Position numbers and translations under genes: made by a program
The notes under the pieces: model-generated
Seen by the model: only the letters and a program-made list of their open reading frames with translations
Told to the model about the DNA's origin: nothing
Databases searched by the model: none
NCBI GenBank assembly: GCA_015178975.1
Contig: WHVD01000072.1
Coordinates: forward strand, 62,001-126,000
Direction: 5' to 3'
Source of the DNA: Hysterangium stoloniferum
Lineage: Eukaryota > Basidiomycota > Agaricomycetes > Hysterangiales > Hysterangiaceae
DNA: 64,000 bases
Shown here: piece after piece, positions 23,808 through 34,735 of the stretch
How the letters are laid out: the number at the start of each line of letters is the position of its first letter
How positions within the stretch are numbered: position 1 is the stretch's first letter

Positions 23808-24391
23808 TGTTAAGCTCTGGGCTTACAAGTAGGGTCCAGTAGGAAACCTGTTGATAATATTGTATGCAGATAGGACTTGGCTTCAGCTTATATGGTGTGC
23901 TCTCATGAGATTGTTGTGTCCAATTTGAAAGGGATGAATGGGAGACCTGGAAGGGCAAAGGGATAGTAAAGGGAAGTCTGAAGACTCTTGCATAGAGGGC
24001 CCACAGATTCTGAGGGGTGCAAATAGAGGTATTTAACTAATCCAAGTATGGGGTCAACTAGTTGATTTTCTGTTGGATTGTCAATAAAAATGAGCCTAGT
24101 TTATATAGATGGGTCACACTACAATCCTGGCGGAATGGATAAACAAACAAGTGGAAGAGAAGATGGGAGGTGACTGATGACTGGTGAAAGTCTGAACTGA
24201 AACAGTAACATACATATGGGAAATGGTAAACTAACTGACAACCAGGTTCCTAAACTGATTGAGACAGATATTTCATATATCATGAGAGCTGGGATCTCTG
24301 GGTGAGGTCCAGTCATTGATTAGTATGAAAAGAGAGTGATAGAAGTTTGTAGAGAAGGTCCCAGGACCTGGTGGGTTGTTTGGTCCTAACA
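23808..24391 (-). mobile_element. Gypsy 3' LTR, family 2, truncating NLR copy A
   Basis: It runs TGTTAAGCTCTGGG to GGTCCTAACA on the plus strand and belongs with 6,012-6,616 and 9,445-10,025. It cuts the TPR array after CAACTGCTT. On the minus strand the purine-rich tract AAAGGGAGGGCAC directly precedes the LTR start, so it is the 3' LTR of a minus-strand element. The flanks do not match as a duplication. The conserved module is near 23,873-23,930. Confidence 0.8.
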
Positions 24392-24606
24392 GTGCCCTCC
24401 CTTTAAGGCCAAGTTCCCAGAGGGGCCCTAGAGTTGGATAAAGTTTGTCAGATATACATATGTTAAAATGTCAGGTGGTCTGGAAGTAGGGGTCTGGATG
24501 TGAGGAGCCTATATAAAACCCAAAAAATAATCAATCAATTCTTTTTTTCATACCACCACCATTATCTTATGGCACAATGCCACCCAAACCCAAATCCAGT
24601 GTAAAC
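24392..24606 (+). promoter_or_regulatory. Polypurine tract, TATA box and start of an antisense gypsy ORF
   Basis: Next to the LTR lies the minus-strand polypurine tract. Reading the plus strand, a TATA box (CCTATATAAAA) occurs near 24,508-24,518. An ATG at 24,577 follows, opening MPPKPKSSV, which is homologous to the MPCKPNPSV start of the antisense ORF at 9,397. The frame is cut at 24,606 where segmental copy B begins. The spacing of TATA to ATG (about 60 bp) is compatible with a working promoter for the antisense ORF, but transcription is an inference. Confidence 0.6.
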
Positions 24607-25605
24607 AGTACATTTATCAGACTGTAGCGGTGATACAATATTCTGTTACATACATATTGTCCAGTAAGGAGCCCATGTCCAAGGGGAGAATACACAATCA
24701 CCTTCATCCCGAATTCACGTGCAGTAGCCAATGTACTCAACTTGGGGTCTCAATCATCTCCTTCAATGTATAATACAAATGGGGTGTATTCCATTTGAAT
24801 CACTGTGATAGGATGGATTGTATTGGCATGATGAATGGTATTCGCTGATGCTTCAGAAAGGCCAAGACATTTGACTTTTCCTTCCCCAAATGGAAATTTC
24901 AATTACAGGTCTGAAACACTATAATATCCTCAACTGACTCACTTCACTAATTCAGCCATAGCTGCAACAGTCTCTTCAATAGGGACAGTAGCATCCATAC
25001 TATGGCATGAAACAATTCCATTAATTACACAATGATTAGGAAAATATCCCATTCTGCTCACCGATGTGCATAATAAAGATTGATGTAATCAACTCCAAGC
25101 CTCTTCAATGATTTCTCAATGGCGTGCTTAATGCAAGGTGGGTCACATCGTATGACTCGACGAGTGATGTCACTAAATCCGAACTTCATTGTGAGGAAAA
25201 TAGAGTCATATTTTCCAGTGCACTTAAACCACTTTCCCATCAGATCTTCACTGTCACCGTAGGCATCAGAGCTACTGTAAGGGATAGGAGGAATGTTAAA
25301 CGTTACTTTGTAGAGGTGAGCAATCAAGTACAGCTAACCTATCCCAATTCCCCAATTCAAATGCATTGTCCAAAACTTAAGTTGTAAATACTCATAAACT
25401 GCATCCAATGAACAGAATGCTTCTGACACACCTTAAAATGCTCCTCATTATTCAGAACAGGCCTGCTATCATTTGAAACCACTATCGACCCTACCACAAT
25501 ACTAATCAAAGAACCCAATTCTTACTAGAATGCACTCAACCCCATAGCACCCCACAATATCACAGGAATGTCTGCATTGCCAATCTTTCGTGTGGGATAG
25601 GGTAT
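24607..25605 (-). pseudogene. Aldo-keto reductase copy B, CG-decayed 5' part
   Basis: The sequence is colinear with 11,037-12,036 including introns but lacks the last third of the gene. Many CG sites of copy A appear here as TG or CA. The start codon is lost: ATG at 12,036 corresponds to ATA at 25,605. It cannot make the enzyme. It marks the left edge of segmental copy B. Confidence 0.85.
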
Positions 25606-26722
25606 AGTGACAGTATTACTCACATCTCATGTCTGGGGAATCTTCACATCTTTCTCCCCCACAGCTCCTTTTATACAAATGAAAACCCCTGACCCCAGTA
25701 TCATTATATCATTTCTCACACACACAGAATCCCTTGCACTTTGATATGGAGCCCTCAGCTATTTACAATGACTGAAGGTGGGCCTTGAGTAAGTTTGATT
25801 TTTGAATGATGGGTATTTCCTCATTCTTGGGACTTGAACCCTGACATTCCTTGGAGAGATGTCAGAATGTAGGCTCTCGGGGTACCTTTAATGTATATTC
25901 AGTGTCCAGAAAATTCTTCTTCTGGTACCTGCATAACTTTGAATTATATGCTAGCTGACAGTTTGCTGTAGTTTCTGGGCAGAAGTTGCCAGCGCCAACG
26001 CCAAATTCTTGTTCTCAATTAATCATCCAAGCAAACCTGCCAAAAAGGACACGTAAGTTGCTGAACAAGCATGTATATTGGTGGAGTATTCTAGTTTTAA
26101 TAGGGCCAATTGGTCCTTCATTTCAATGGCTATAGGTATACATGTTGACTGAACTGAATGGGATGTCTCTGTCACAAGAGAGTATTGTTAAGTTTAAGAC
26201 AAGAATACAAAAGGATAGAGTCTGTACATGTGGCTCAGTGAGTGAATAACTTTCACTGAGGTACGTGTGCAATCATTTACTATTATTCTATTACTTATAA
26301 AACACCTTGTAGCCACATATACAGGTACTATAATATATAGTGAAAGTTATTCACTCACTGAGCTGCATATACAGACTCTATCCTTTTGTATTCTTGTCTT
26401 AAACTTAACAAGTATATGCCATAGGGATCACCAACTTTGTCTGATGATTGATGATTGATGAAAGCTGAATTGTAGCCATCTATCTGCATGACCAAATCTG
26501 AAAGTCTGAAGTGTGCAGCCATCATTATGTGGCCACAAGGCAGCCAATACATTATCTCTACTGTTGGATTTGTATGATTTGTGGATGACAGCAGGCAAGG
26601 ATGAAAATGCTGTGAGCCTTTGTCTGGGTATCAGAATACTCCAAATGAAATTTCTTGGGTTAGCCTTGATCTACTGGGACAACAGCTTAAACACTTCCTT
26701 GTGTTGACATATCATGGCACTG
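25606..26722. other. CG-decayed copy of 12,037-12,920, with a hairpin insertion
   Basis: The segment aligns with the region upstream of the intact reductase gene, with most CG dinucleotides converted to TG or CA. No open gene remains. The hairpin element at 26,186-26,410 is the main insertion. Confidence 0.75.
26186..26410. mobile_element. 225-bp hairpin element (MITE-like), TSD agtat
   Basis: The two ends are inverted repeats of about 70 bp that begin TGTTAAGTTTAAGACAAG and pair almost completely. A short unique centre of about 80 bp separates them. A perfect 5-bp duplication agtat flanks it (26,181-26,185 and 26,411-26,415). Copy A at about 12,592 shows the empty site with one agtat. TG..CA ends and a 5-bp duplication resemble LTR integration, while the long terminal inverted repeats resemble a MITE or foldback element. 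Confidence 0.85.
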
Positions 26723-28287
26723 TGTGAGGCATCAGCATTATCCCATAAGGTTCTCTTAATTTTCTCTGAATTATTTAATATTTTCTTGAATTTATTGTAT
26801 TTTTATTATATTTTTATTGTGAAATATAAGGCCTAATTCCTTTTAAATTCACATAATAATAGCATATATGAGCTCATATAATGCTATTATATCTTAATTA
26901 ATGTATTATCATTTTTAACTAATTATTTATATTTTATTTACTTAGTTATTACTTCTTGGCACATTGCTTGCTCCTATGTGCACATTTTTTAGTGTCATGT
27001 GACTTATTAGAGAAGCCTCCAACATCAGGATATCATACAGTCATGGATGTGACTGTAACAACATACTCGAGTCATTATTTGATTCCACCGACTCAGCATT
27101 TGCTTCCATCCTGGGACTGTGGCCTTGAACCTTCATGTTCAAGCAAGAGGTTGGAACCCTTGTCTCAGAGAGGGGAGTCATATGACAAATAAAGGGTAAA
27201 AAATAAGTAGAATATGAGGTCATTATGATCTAACTAATGACTTCATAAAATAAATAAATAGTTAATTATTTAGTTATCAAAATGTATATAAGGAGGGGCA
27301 ATGTAAGGTTCAGCTTCGAGAGATAGTGTAATCCTTCAATGAGCTCTTATGAAGAGGAACACGTAGAGTAGGAATAGGCTCCAATTCGAAAAAGTCCCCC
27401 TAACTAATGAGGAGTTCACCTATTTATGCTAGTCCTAGTAAACTACGTTCCCTAACAACATCTAATAAGCCTGAAACCCCTTAATGATCGAAAACTTCTA
27501 GTGTCCTATCTTTTACTCCTTACCATCTAAGACTAGGGCGGTCACCCGCCCGATTCGAAGTCCGCCACCAGGTCTGCTTCCATTACAGGCAAGTTTCCAA
27601 TAAAAATCAATCTTATCTCACACATATTTTACTGCACAGCTCAGAAGCTTATCTCATCATCATAAGGAAATAGCCTTAGTCTGATATACTAACTGCAAGC
27701 ACCTATACTTGCAGAATCTAGAACTCTTTGTCAGCAACTTTTGAACTTAGCTAATCATCTAAGTTCCCCAGCCTCACAGCTAGCCTGTAGGCTTATTAAT
27801 TACATAATAAACCTAATAAGTATCTAAGTATCCTTACTGAAATCCCTGCCAATACTAGATTATTCAAGGCCCATACCTAAGTTTATTGAATTAATCAAGT
27901 ACAAGCACTCAAATAATCCAATACAAATTACCTTCTCTATTAATAAATTATTTAACACCTTGTTAAATATCTATTAATAGTTACAAATATGCATACAAGA
28001 AACCGAAGCTTTATATCAAGTCTCTGCTAAGTTACTGTGCATATACTCAGCTTCTAGCCCTTATTCTCAAGGAATAGTTCTTTTATTTGCTAAAAGAGTC
28101 ATATATTGTTCTATTGAACCTTTCAATAATCAAAATGAGCATTGATTTGAGTTGTTTAAGCTTAATAATGCAGCTCATTAATCTATCAGTATTTAAATTA
28201 CTGGACCTTTGCTTATTTTATTGTTGAAGCTCTGTGACACTATAGCATATATTGAGCTATCTAAGAGAAACCCCTGAATACATTACA
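26723..28287. mobile_element. LTR-like insertion of 1,565 bp, TSD cactg
   Basis: The insertion starts TGTGAGGCATC and ends CATTACA, flanked by perfect duplications cactg at 26,718-26,722 and 28,288-28,292. The paralogous empty site lies near 12,918 in copy A. No coding sequence is evident. A TATA-like ATGTATATAAGG near 27,282-27,295 fits an LTR promoter. I interpret it as a long solo LTR, but I did not find its partner. Confidence 0.75.
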
Positions 28288-28650
28288 CACTGTGGTATGT
28301 TGACAGTAAAAGCCCCCCATGACATGCAGCCTGACATGCAAAAAATCACCCATTTTGTTCTTGTGTTCCTTCACATGTGGCATCATCCTCTTTTTTATGG
28401 TATCTACCATAGGGCCGGTTCCTAGAATAATCCTGTTGGCCAAGTCATCAACTATTCATCAGTGCCTTAGGCAATGTGAATGGGATAGCACTAGTGAGTT
28501 CTATCTAACCAGTGCTTGTATACCTACTGATGGATATGGTACATCCACAGTGCTCCACATTTACAATCATCAAGCTGCTAAACAGTAGATTAAACTGAAC
28601 CTTTATGGCATGTTCATTTTGATCCTTGATAACCTGACACTTGGTAGCGA
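28288..28650. other. CG-decayed copy of 12,918-13,290
   Basis: The sequence aligns with copy A and includes the short frame ending in HIYNHQAAKQ (28,319-28,588). CG sites are mostly lost, for example GTCGAC in A against GTTGAC here. It ends where the Ngaro-like element begins. Confidence 0.75.
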
Positions 28651-29044
28651 TGATTTTAATTAATGCACATGTTAAGAGCTACTAGGGACCAGTGCCGGAC
28701 ATAGTGTCAAGTGTCACACGATCCCACACTTGCCAGGAAAGTGTAACACTCAATGTCCAGCTGAGCAGATGGAGGACTCCCACACCTCCTGCTCCCTGAC
28801 GATGACAATCAATTTACAGTCATTATAATTTTCACTCATTCCACATTATCATCCCTTTAATCTTTCTGAATTAGTTTATTACATCTCTTAACATGATGTC
28901 TGGGTCCTTGCCACAGGGAGTATTTGCACACCTAGGCATCAACCTAGGTGGTGAAGGCCCCCCCACCCTGATACAGGATTAGATGCCTTATCATCTGGGG
29001 CAGCTGGGTCCCAAGGGCATCCTACAGTATCTGTTACAGATGCT

Positions 29045-30441
29045 GTGGGTGACAACCAGGATGCTGGTCATCTTGAGGAGCACTCATCAACACTGGAGAT
29101 TGAGCAGTTGGACTCCCAGATTGCTTGGCTGACAGCACACAGGGACCATCTATTGAACAGTGGCAATGCTGGGGAATGTGAGAGAAGGCCCATGCCGAAA
29201 TCCCCACCAGGTATCACAAGGCTGTTTGCAGAGCCCAATGCAATACAAGCAGCCAGGGCCTCAGCATTGGCAAAGGAAAAGGCCCAGGGTGATAAAAGGA
29301 CTTTGATCCCAGAAATTATACCCAGATTCAAAGCAAATGCCTTGGAGATCCATAAGCCCTACCTTCCTTTGCACAGCATAGCCATACACTTCAGTTCAGG
29401 GTGCTCATGGCAGGTGGCACCATACAGACAGTAGCGGTGATGCAGCAGGCACACAGTCCAGTCCTATAGTGCAGCCAGCACTCAGACACATCAGGTGCAA
29501 CCCATATTATGGCTTATACACATCAGTTCAGTACTGTCTGAAGGACATGGTACTGGAGCTGGTGCCCCCCCCCTCTTAATTTCTCATTTCATTGTCTGCC
29601 ACCTGTATAACCACCATGCTCATTCCCACAATACCTTTCAGCTATACCACAGAAGGTGGAGGAGGCATTTAAGAACTTTCATTATGTCCCATATGTAGCC
29701 CTCACAACCGAAGCTCGGCAGAAAGCCGAAAGAAGTACTGAGGAATTCACTTTCTCTCTGACAGGTAGTATTGTGGCCAAAGGGCTGGAGTGTGAGAATG
29801 AAAGAGGTATCAGCATAATTGACTGGATAGCAGCAGCAGCAGCAGCTGTGGATCATACCAGGACACATAGTGGTGACACTAGGGCTGAGGCACTCATAGT
29901 GCATCATTCCATTGTGACCACCATTGCGAAATCACACAGCTGGGAGGTCACCATGGATTATGACATCCAGCAGCGTGAAGCAGCTGCCCACAACTTAGCT
30001 CATGACCTGGGTTGCCTGGACACAGATGCACTGACAATCATTGCAACATGGGTGGCACTACAGGCATTGAGAGTGAGTGGCCCCCCGATCACACCACCTA
30101 AGTGCACATGGTCAGCAGCAGCACTGCCCCAGCACATGCCATCATCATTTAAGAGGCCACGCACAGACAGAGAATCATTGCACTGTTTTTGGTGCAGAAC
30201 ACAAGGACACTTTCCTGCTGAATGCTTGTCAAAGCTCAAAATGGCCAGAAAGACTGCAGCCCCCAATCACACACACAGTGCCAGAAACAAGCATGCCCTT
30301 GCCACCCCCAACAGAAAACAATTCTACTTCAACTGGGCTCTTGGATCACAGTGCAAGTGGGGTGACAGCTGCACTAACACTCATGCCTGCAGAATCTGCT
30401 TTGAAGACAACCATGGAGTGGGTGCATGCAGACAGCTCTGA
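29045..30441 (+). pseudogene. Gag-like protein of the Ngaro-like element
   Basis: An upstream frame (29,045-29,434) carries a coiled-coil-like SQIAWLTAHRDHLLN and a segment resembling capsid linker (ARASALAKEKAQGDK). After a frame change near 29,435-29,655 the main frame shows EEFTFSLTGSIVAKG, a zinc knuckle CFWCRTQGHFPAEC and a second Cys-His group CKWGDSCTNTHACRIC..C, ending at 30,441. It would bind element RNA. The frame breaks make it non-functional as one protein. Confidence 0.65.
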
Positions 30442-30599
30442 CCCAAGATGGGTCACAATGCCGCTTGACCCCATTGAAGCGGCATGTACAATAAGTAAAT
30501 ATGGCATTCAACAGGACTGGCAACACGTTATAACTAGTTTAATGGAAGGATTTGACATCAGGGTAAAGGATCACATCTCTCACACAGTAATTTTTCAAA

Positions 30600-31348
30600 A
30601 ACCACAGATCATCATTAGTAGACACAGGCTTTATAGACAATTACATAGCAAATGAACAGAAAATAGACTGTTATTCCAGAGGCTTCACACCAGAGGAGCT
30701 GGAGTGGATTATTGGACCATTACAAACATCACCCCTGGGGCTAATACCAAAACTGAATTCAAATACTTACTGCTTGATACAAGACCTATCGTTCCCCCAA
30801 AGGGACCCAGCACATTCTTCCATAAACAGCTGCATAAACTCCAGCGACTTCCCAACAGAATGGGGCACCTTCGCAGATGCCATGGCATTGATCCTCTCAC
30901 TCCCAAAAGGTTCCATAGCAGCCACATTCGACATCTCAGCAGCATACTGAATGATGCCAGTGAAATTGGGCCAGCAGAATGCCTGTTGCATCTGCTGGAA
31001 GGGCCTGGTGTATGTCAACTGCGTGGTGGCATTTGGTTTGGCTTCGAGTGCTAGGGTATTTGGCAGCATAGTAGACATGCTAATAGCTTTATATCAGAGA
31101 GCCAGCTTCGGATACCTGCTCAAATGGGTAAACAATTTCCTGGCTGTGTGCCTCCCAGGACGGAGAATGATTTCATTGCCCTGACAGCACAGTTTGGTGT
31201 GCCATGGAGCCAAAGAAAAACAAGACCTTTTTCATCAGTCCAGAAATACATAGGTTTTTCATGGAACCTGGACACCAAGACAGTATCCATGCCGAAGGAG
31301 AAGCTGGATGCAATGCTGGACTTGATCAAACACTGGGCAGCAGAAGAT
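30600..31348 (+). pseudogene. Reverse transcriptase of the Ngaro-like element, catalytically dead
   Basis: RT motifs can be followed across frames: GFTPEELEWIIGPLQTSPLG, IPKLN, motif A FDISAAY, FGLASSARVFGSIVDML and motif C as KWVNNFLAV. Motif A keeps its Asp. A TGA at 30,948-30,950 follows FDISAAY where CGA (Arg) is the likely ancestor. In motif C the two catalytic Asp codons are AAC and AAT at 31,131-31,136, so WVDD has become WVNN. The enzyme could not copy RNA. Confidence 0.75.
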
Positions 31349-31412
31349 GCATGTTTCTCAAGGAAGGATGCGGACAGGCTGCATGTTTCTCAAGGAAGGA
31401 TGCGGACAGGCT
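31349..31412 (+). repeat. 32-bp exact tandem duplication in pol
   Basis: The 32-bp unit beginning GCATGTTTCTCAAGG occurs twice back to back (31,349-31,380 and 31,381-31,412). Because 32 is not a multiple of three it shifts the frame between the RT thumb region and RNase H. Confidence 0.95.
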
Positions 31413-32069
31413 GCATGGGAAATTAGTACACATCTCATCTATTTTTCCATGGATAAGACCTTTCTTACAATCCATTGCCTCCTTCACAAACAACTTCGAT
31501 TTGCGAAGAGCATCATTCCCCCCAGGTGCGGCAGTCCAGGCAGATATATTGTGGATTCAGTATATAATTCACCACCTACAAAATGAATTGCCAATTGCAT
31601 CACCAGAGGTAGTGGACATCGGATGGTGGGGAGATGCCAATACATCCTTTGGGTTAGGTGTGGTAATAGACAACCAGTGGGCAGCATGGAAGTGGGCACC
31701 TGGCTTCAAGGTTGGCCCATATTGCCAGTACATCATTGGCTGGGCAGAAGCAGTCACAGTCAAAATGGGTCTGTGGGTGGCATTACAACAGGATTGGATG
31801 TGCCAGTGGAACCTGGCACAGTTGATATTTTTGGTGCGGTCAGACAACAGCAGTGAGGTTGCAGTTTTAAACAAAGGCCGATCATGCAGCAAGGAGACAA
31901 ACAAGATCCTAAAAGAGATTTACAAATTGTTAGTCACAAACTGAATACAGTTAAAGGCAATATACACCCCTCCATTATGAATGCCAGCACCGAGCCAGTT
32001 GCAGGGAATTCCATTGACACTCAGACTGCCATGCAAGGCAAGCAAGAGACTGTTCAAATGGAGAGGGGT
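31413..32069 (+). pseudogene. RNase H domain of the Ngaro-like element
   Basis: The frame reads GKLVHISSIFPWIRPFLQ, ILWIQYIIHHLQN, then RNase H-like DIGWWGDANTSFGLGVVI, W.WAPGF, GWAEAVTV and IFLVRSDNSSEVAVLNKG with the central Asp residues in place. It stops at 31,944 within LVTN, where related elements continue into the linker. RNase H would remove template RNA. Confidence 0.7.
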
Positions 32070-32739
32070 TGTGAAGCATAGGTCACATAGGAGGCGCGGC
32101 TAAAAGCTCTAAGCCTTAGCCCCTAGCCACTTTATAATGCCATTATTTCCTTTATGTTTTATATTTTTCATTCTCTTTTTATTACTCATAAATACGATCA
32201 TACCCCTTTTTATTAGTTCGAGAGTCCATGTATGCTTGTGGGCACTCTTGCCCACAAGACGTATGTGCATGTCACAATAGTAGTCACACGATATAATTTC
32301 AGACACTTTCAACCCTGACAACCATCTCCTGCATACACAAGTACTGTTTCAGGGTCTCATCTATGACAAGTCTTCACTCTATCTCTTTTCATAGATCTGT
32401 AGTAGCTATACTTTGCACTGAAACAGTCAAAGTCAGTTACTACTACTCAACTCGACTTCAAGCTTTTGCTTCACGCGGTAAGAATATCCGTCGTAGCTCA
32501 CTTATTAGGATATTCTCAATATATAATTTCTCTTATCTACTTGGCCATCGGCCCAGCTAGCTACAAAGTCGGATTGTACCGTAAGGTCGATCCAGCCTTG
32601 TAATTATCTACTGATTGCACCTTAAAGGTCGATCATAACCTACATCTTGACTACCTAAAACTACTAGTCGATTGTAATTCATACTACTACTAGTCGATAA
32701 CAATCACACATTGAGTGGTAAACTACTTGAACCTTTACA
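32070..32739. mobile_element. Solo LTR, TGTGAAG..TTTACA family (670 bp), CG-retaining
   Basis: It starts TGTGAAGC and ends GAACCTTTACA, flanked by perfect duplications ggggt at 32,065-32,069 and 32,740-32,744. Removing it together with one duplication joins RLFKWRG to VNIPLLSTM in frame, so it entered an already coding element. It contains several CG sites while the host element has few. Confidence 0.85.
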
Positions 32740-32766
32740 GGGGTCAACATCCCACTGCTATCCACA

Positions 32767-33817
32767 ATGCGGCATCCAGTCTTGCAGGCAATTGCATCCT
32801 TAGCCTCAGAAGCATCACTTAAGGAGGCAAGTGGTTATGGAGCTGGCCTGTGCAAATTTCACATCTTCTGTGACATTTTCTCCATGGCTGAATCAGACAG
32901 GCTCCCAGCATCCTTCCCAGTCTTACACTCATTTGCATTATGGGCAGCAGCAGACCTAGCATTGCTGGGAGAGGAGCTAGCTGCTGGGACTGTCTTTGAA
33001 ATGATATCAGTCAGTGTAATGCAAAAGTACCATAGCCCAAGGTTGGCCACCACTGCTGTCAGATGATGAGCACACAAGAGTAGAATGGTCACTGTGGGGG
33101 TTAGATAACCTACAAGGTAGTTCATGTAGACAACCTCCAAGGCCCCCAGTGAATTTGAGTATGCTGTTTACATTAAAGACATCCTTGAACCTAGAGGACC
33201 CCTTCAAGGCCTGCATTTGGGCCATATCAACATGCACCTTTTGGGGCTGATGTATTTTGGAGAAGTCACAGTACCATCTACATAGGTTGTGTTTTGACAC
33301 CAGAAAGCACCTGAAAGAAAAGGATGCCCTGATTAGTTGGGACAACAATGGAAAGTGCTATGCATGCTTGGACTTACCTACATTGAAAATGGCCAAAGCT
33401 GGTAGCACACAGTCAGTATTATTGACAGAGCAACAAGGAACATGCCCGATCAAAGCCCTGATCAACTTATTGAGAGTGGTGCCAGCAGGGCCCAATGATC
33501 CACTGTTCTGCTGGCAAGACAACAAGGGTGATATCAGATCAGTAGTCAGAACAGCAGCACTCGAGTGGATAAATTCAATCCTTACTCAAAAGGGATGGGG
33601 AGCATCCTTTGGCCACTCATTTCGTATTGGCAGTGCTTCCTTTTTCCTGGCACAGGGAGTCAATCCCAAAATAGTAAGGTTAGTGGGCAGATGGAAGTCA
33701 CTGACATATCAAATGTACATTAGGGCCTTCGAACAAATTGCATCACATCAGGAATCTTTCAGCCAGAACAGCATTCCACAGGGTTGGGTGGGCAGCATAG
33801 CCTCACCACATTTGTAG
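32767..33817 (+). pseudogene. Tyrosine recombinase of the Ngaro-like element
   Basis: The N-terminal core-binding part reads ASGYGAGLCKFHIFCD, FALWAAADLALLGEEL. After a frame change the catalytic half is clear: WGLMYFGEVTV, TCPIKALINLL, then FGHSFRIGSASFFLAQGVN and IVRLVGRWKS..YQMYIRAF. These give the H-x-x-R box and the final Tyr (YQMYIR). The first Arg region (LRLGEL-type) reads YFGEVTV, so the first catalytic Arg appears replaced. Recombinases of this class insert circular cDNA without a target duplication. The frame is broken near 33,063. Confidence 0.75.
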
Positions 33818-33959
33818 GCAGCTTTTGTGGTGAGTGGCGAGTCTTCCCATGCTTACGCAGAGAGCTAACACCTCCCCCCCCCCACCCAACCATACAGCTT
33901 TGCATATATCAGTCCGAGTTGGACAAGGCTGGAATTCCTTGCTTGCCGGGAGTAGTTTG

Positions 33960-34085
33960 GCACTCAACGTCCAGCTGAGCGCAAGGAGGACTCTCACGCG
34001 TGTGTTCTCTTACGACGACTTTGTCGATCTACAGTCTTTAAAAATTTCGCTCACTGACATCTTATCATTATTTTATCTAATTATT
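33960..34085 (+). repeat. Right terminal direct repeat of the Ngaro-like element
   Basis: The sequence matches 28,745-28,860 around the 'ccagctgagc' core and onward through the 'gacgatga / gacgactt' region. This right copy keeps CG sites (acgtcc, cacgcg, acgacg) that are TG or CA in the left copy. A further short direct repeat of genomic sequence (33,838-33,900 against 34,207-34,270) brackets it. Confidence 0.6.
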
Positions 34086-34110
34086 TTACCCACCCACTCG
34101 CCCTGAGGTT

Positions 34111-34735
34111 GAGGACAGTAGTAATAAAGCAGTCATCAGTTTCAGAGCTAAGAAAGCAAGCCAGAATAACGGAATAGTAAAGCGAGAGTTGTAAATGAAG
34201 ATGGAAACACGAGTCTTCCCACGCATACGTAGAGAGCTGACGCCGTCTACCCAACCATACAACTCCTCGAAAAGAGATATTTCGAATTAGATGAAGCTGT
34301 ATACGTAGTACTACATTAAATCAGTGATTGGTATATGGGTAATGAATAATAATTATGCGTGTCTGAGTCAGGCTTCCTAGAAACATGTTCGCGACACCTA
34401 AAGAGTTCTCCAGTACAGACAAGATATATGTACTTCATTGACACCAATAATACGTCATGAGATATATGCATGTACTGTAAGCCAAGTTAATGCCATCGGG
34501 CAAATTTACTTAGTTATTGGGTTACGGTGCTTGCACTACCAACAACAAACCCCTCAAATGGGCAACGGCATCGATGATAGCTGCCAAACCACGCTGATGT
34601 CCGTGCTTCCAGCCTTAGTCGGCAATTCAGTGTCTTCACTTAACCAATGCCAGCCCACACCGTGTACGAATCACACAGGACGATCTACAAGTGGAAGCCG
34701 TAGCAGGTAGAGGAAAATGTTGTGATTGACATAGG
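34111..34735. other. Copy of 13,300-13,940, CG retained
   Basis: Sequence resumes colinearity with copy A at about 34,207 (AGAGAGCTGACG..). No recognisable gene is present. CG dinucleotides are as frequent as in copy A, unlike the DNA left of 33,830. Confidence 0.6.

Larger units (their letters stand above)
28660..34110 (+). mobile_element. Ngaro-like tyrosine-recombinase retroelement, decayed
   Basis: The order is gag, reverse transcriptase, RNase H, tyrosine recombinase, with no integrase, no protease and no methyltransferase seen. That fits Ngaro more than DIRS. A direct repeat around 'cactcaaYgtccagctgagc' occurs at about 28,745-28,860 and 33,960-34,085, compatible with split direct repeats. 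No target duplication is expected for a recombinase-inserted element. It sits inside segmental copy B and is absent from copy A near 13,290. A solo LTR at 32,070-32,739 splits it. Exact ends are uncertain by tens of bases. Confidence 0.75.

Noticed and set aside
28660-34110. DIRS assignment for the YR retroelement
   Set aside because: No methyltransferase domain and no inverted terminal repeats were seen. Direct terminal repeats favour Ngaro.
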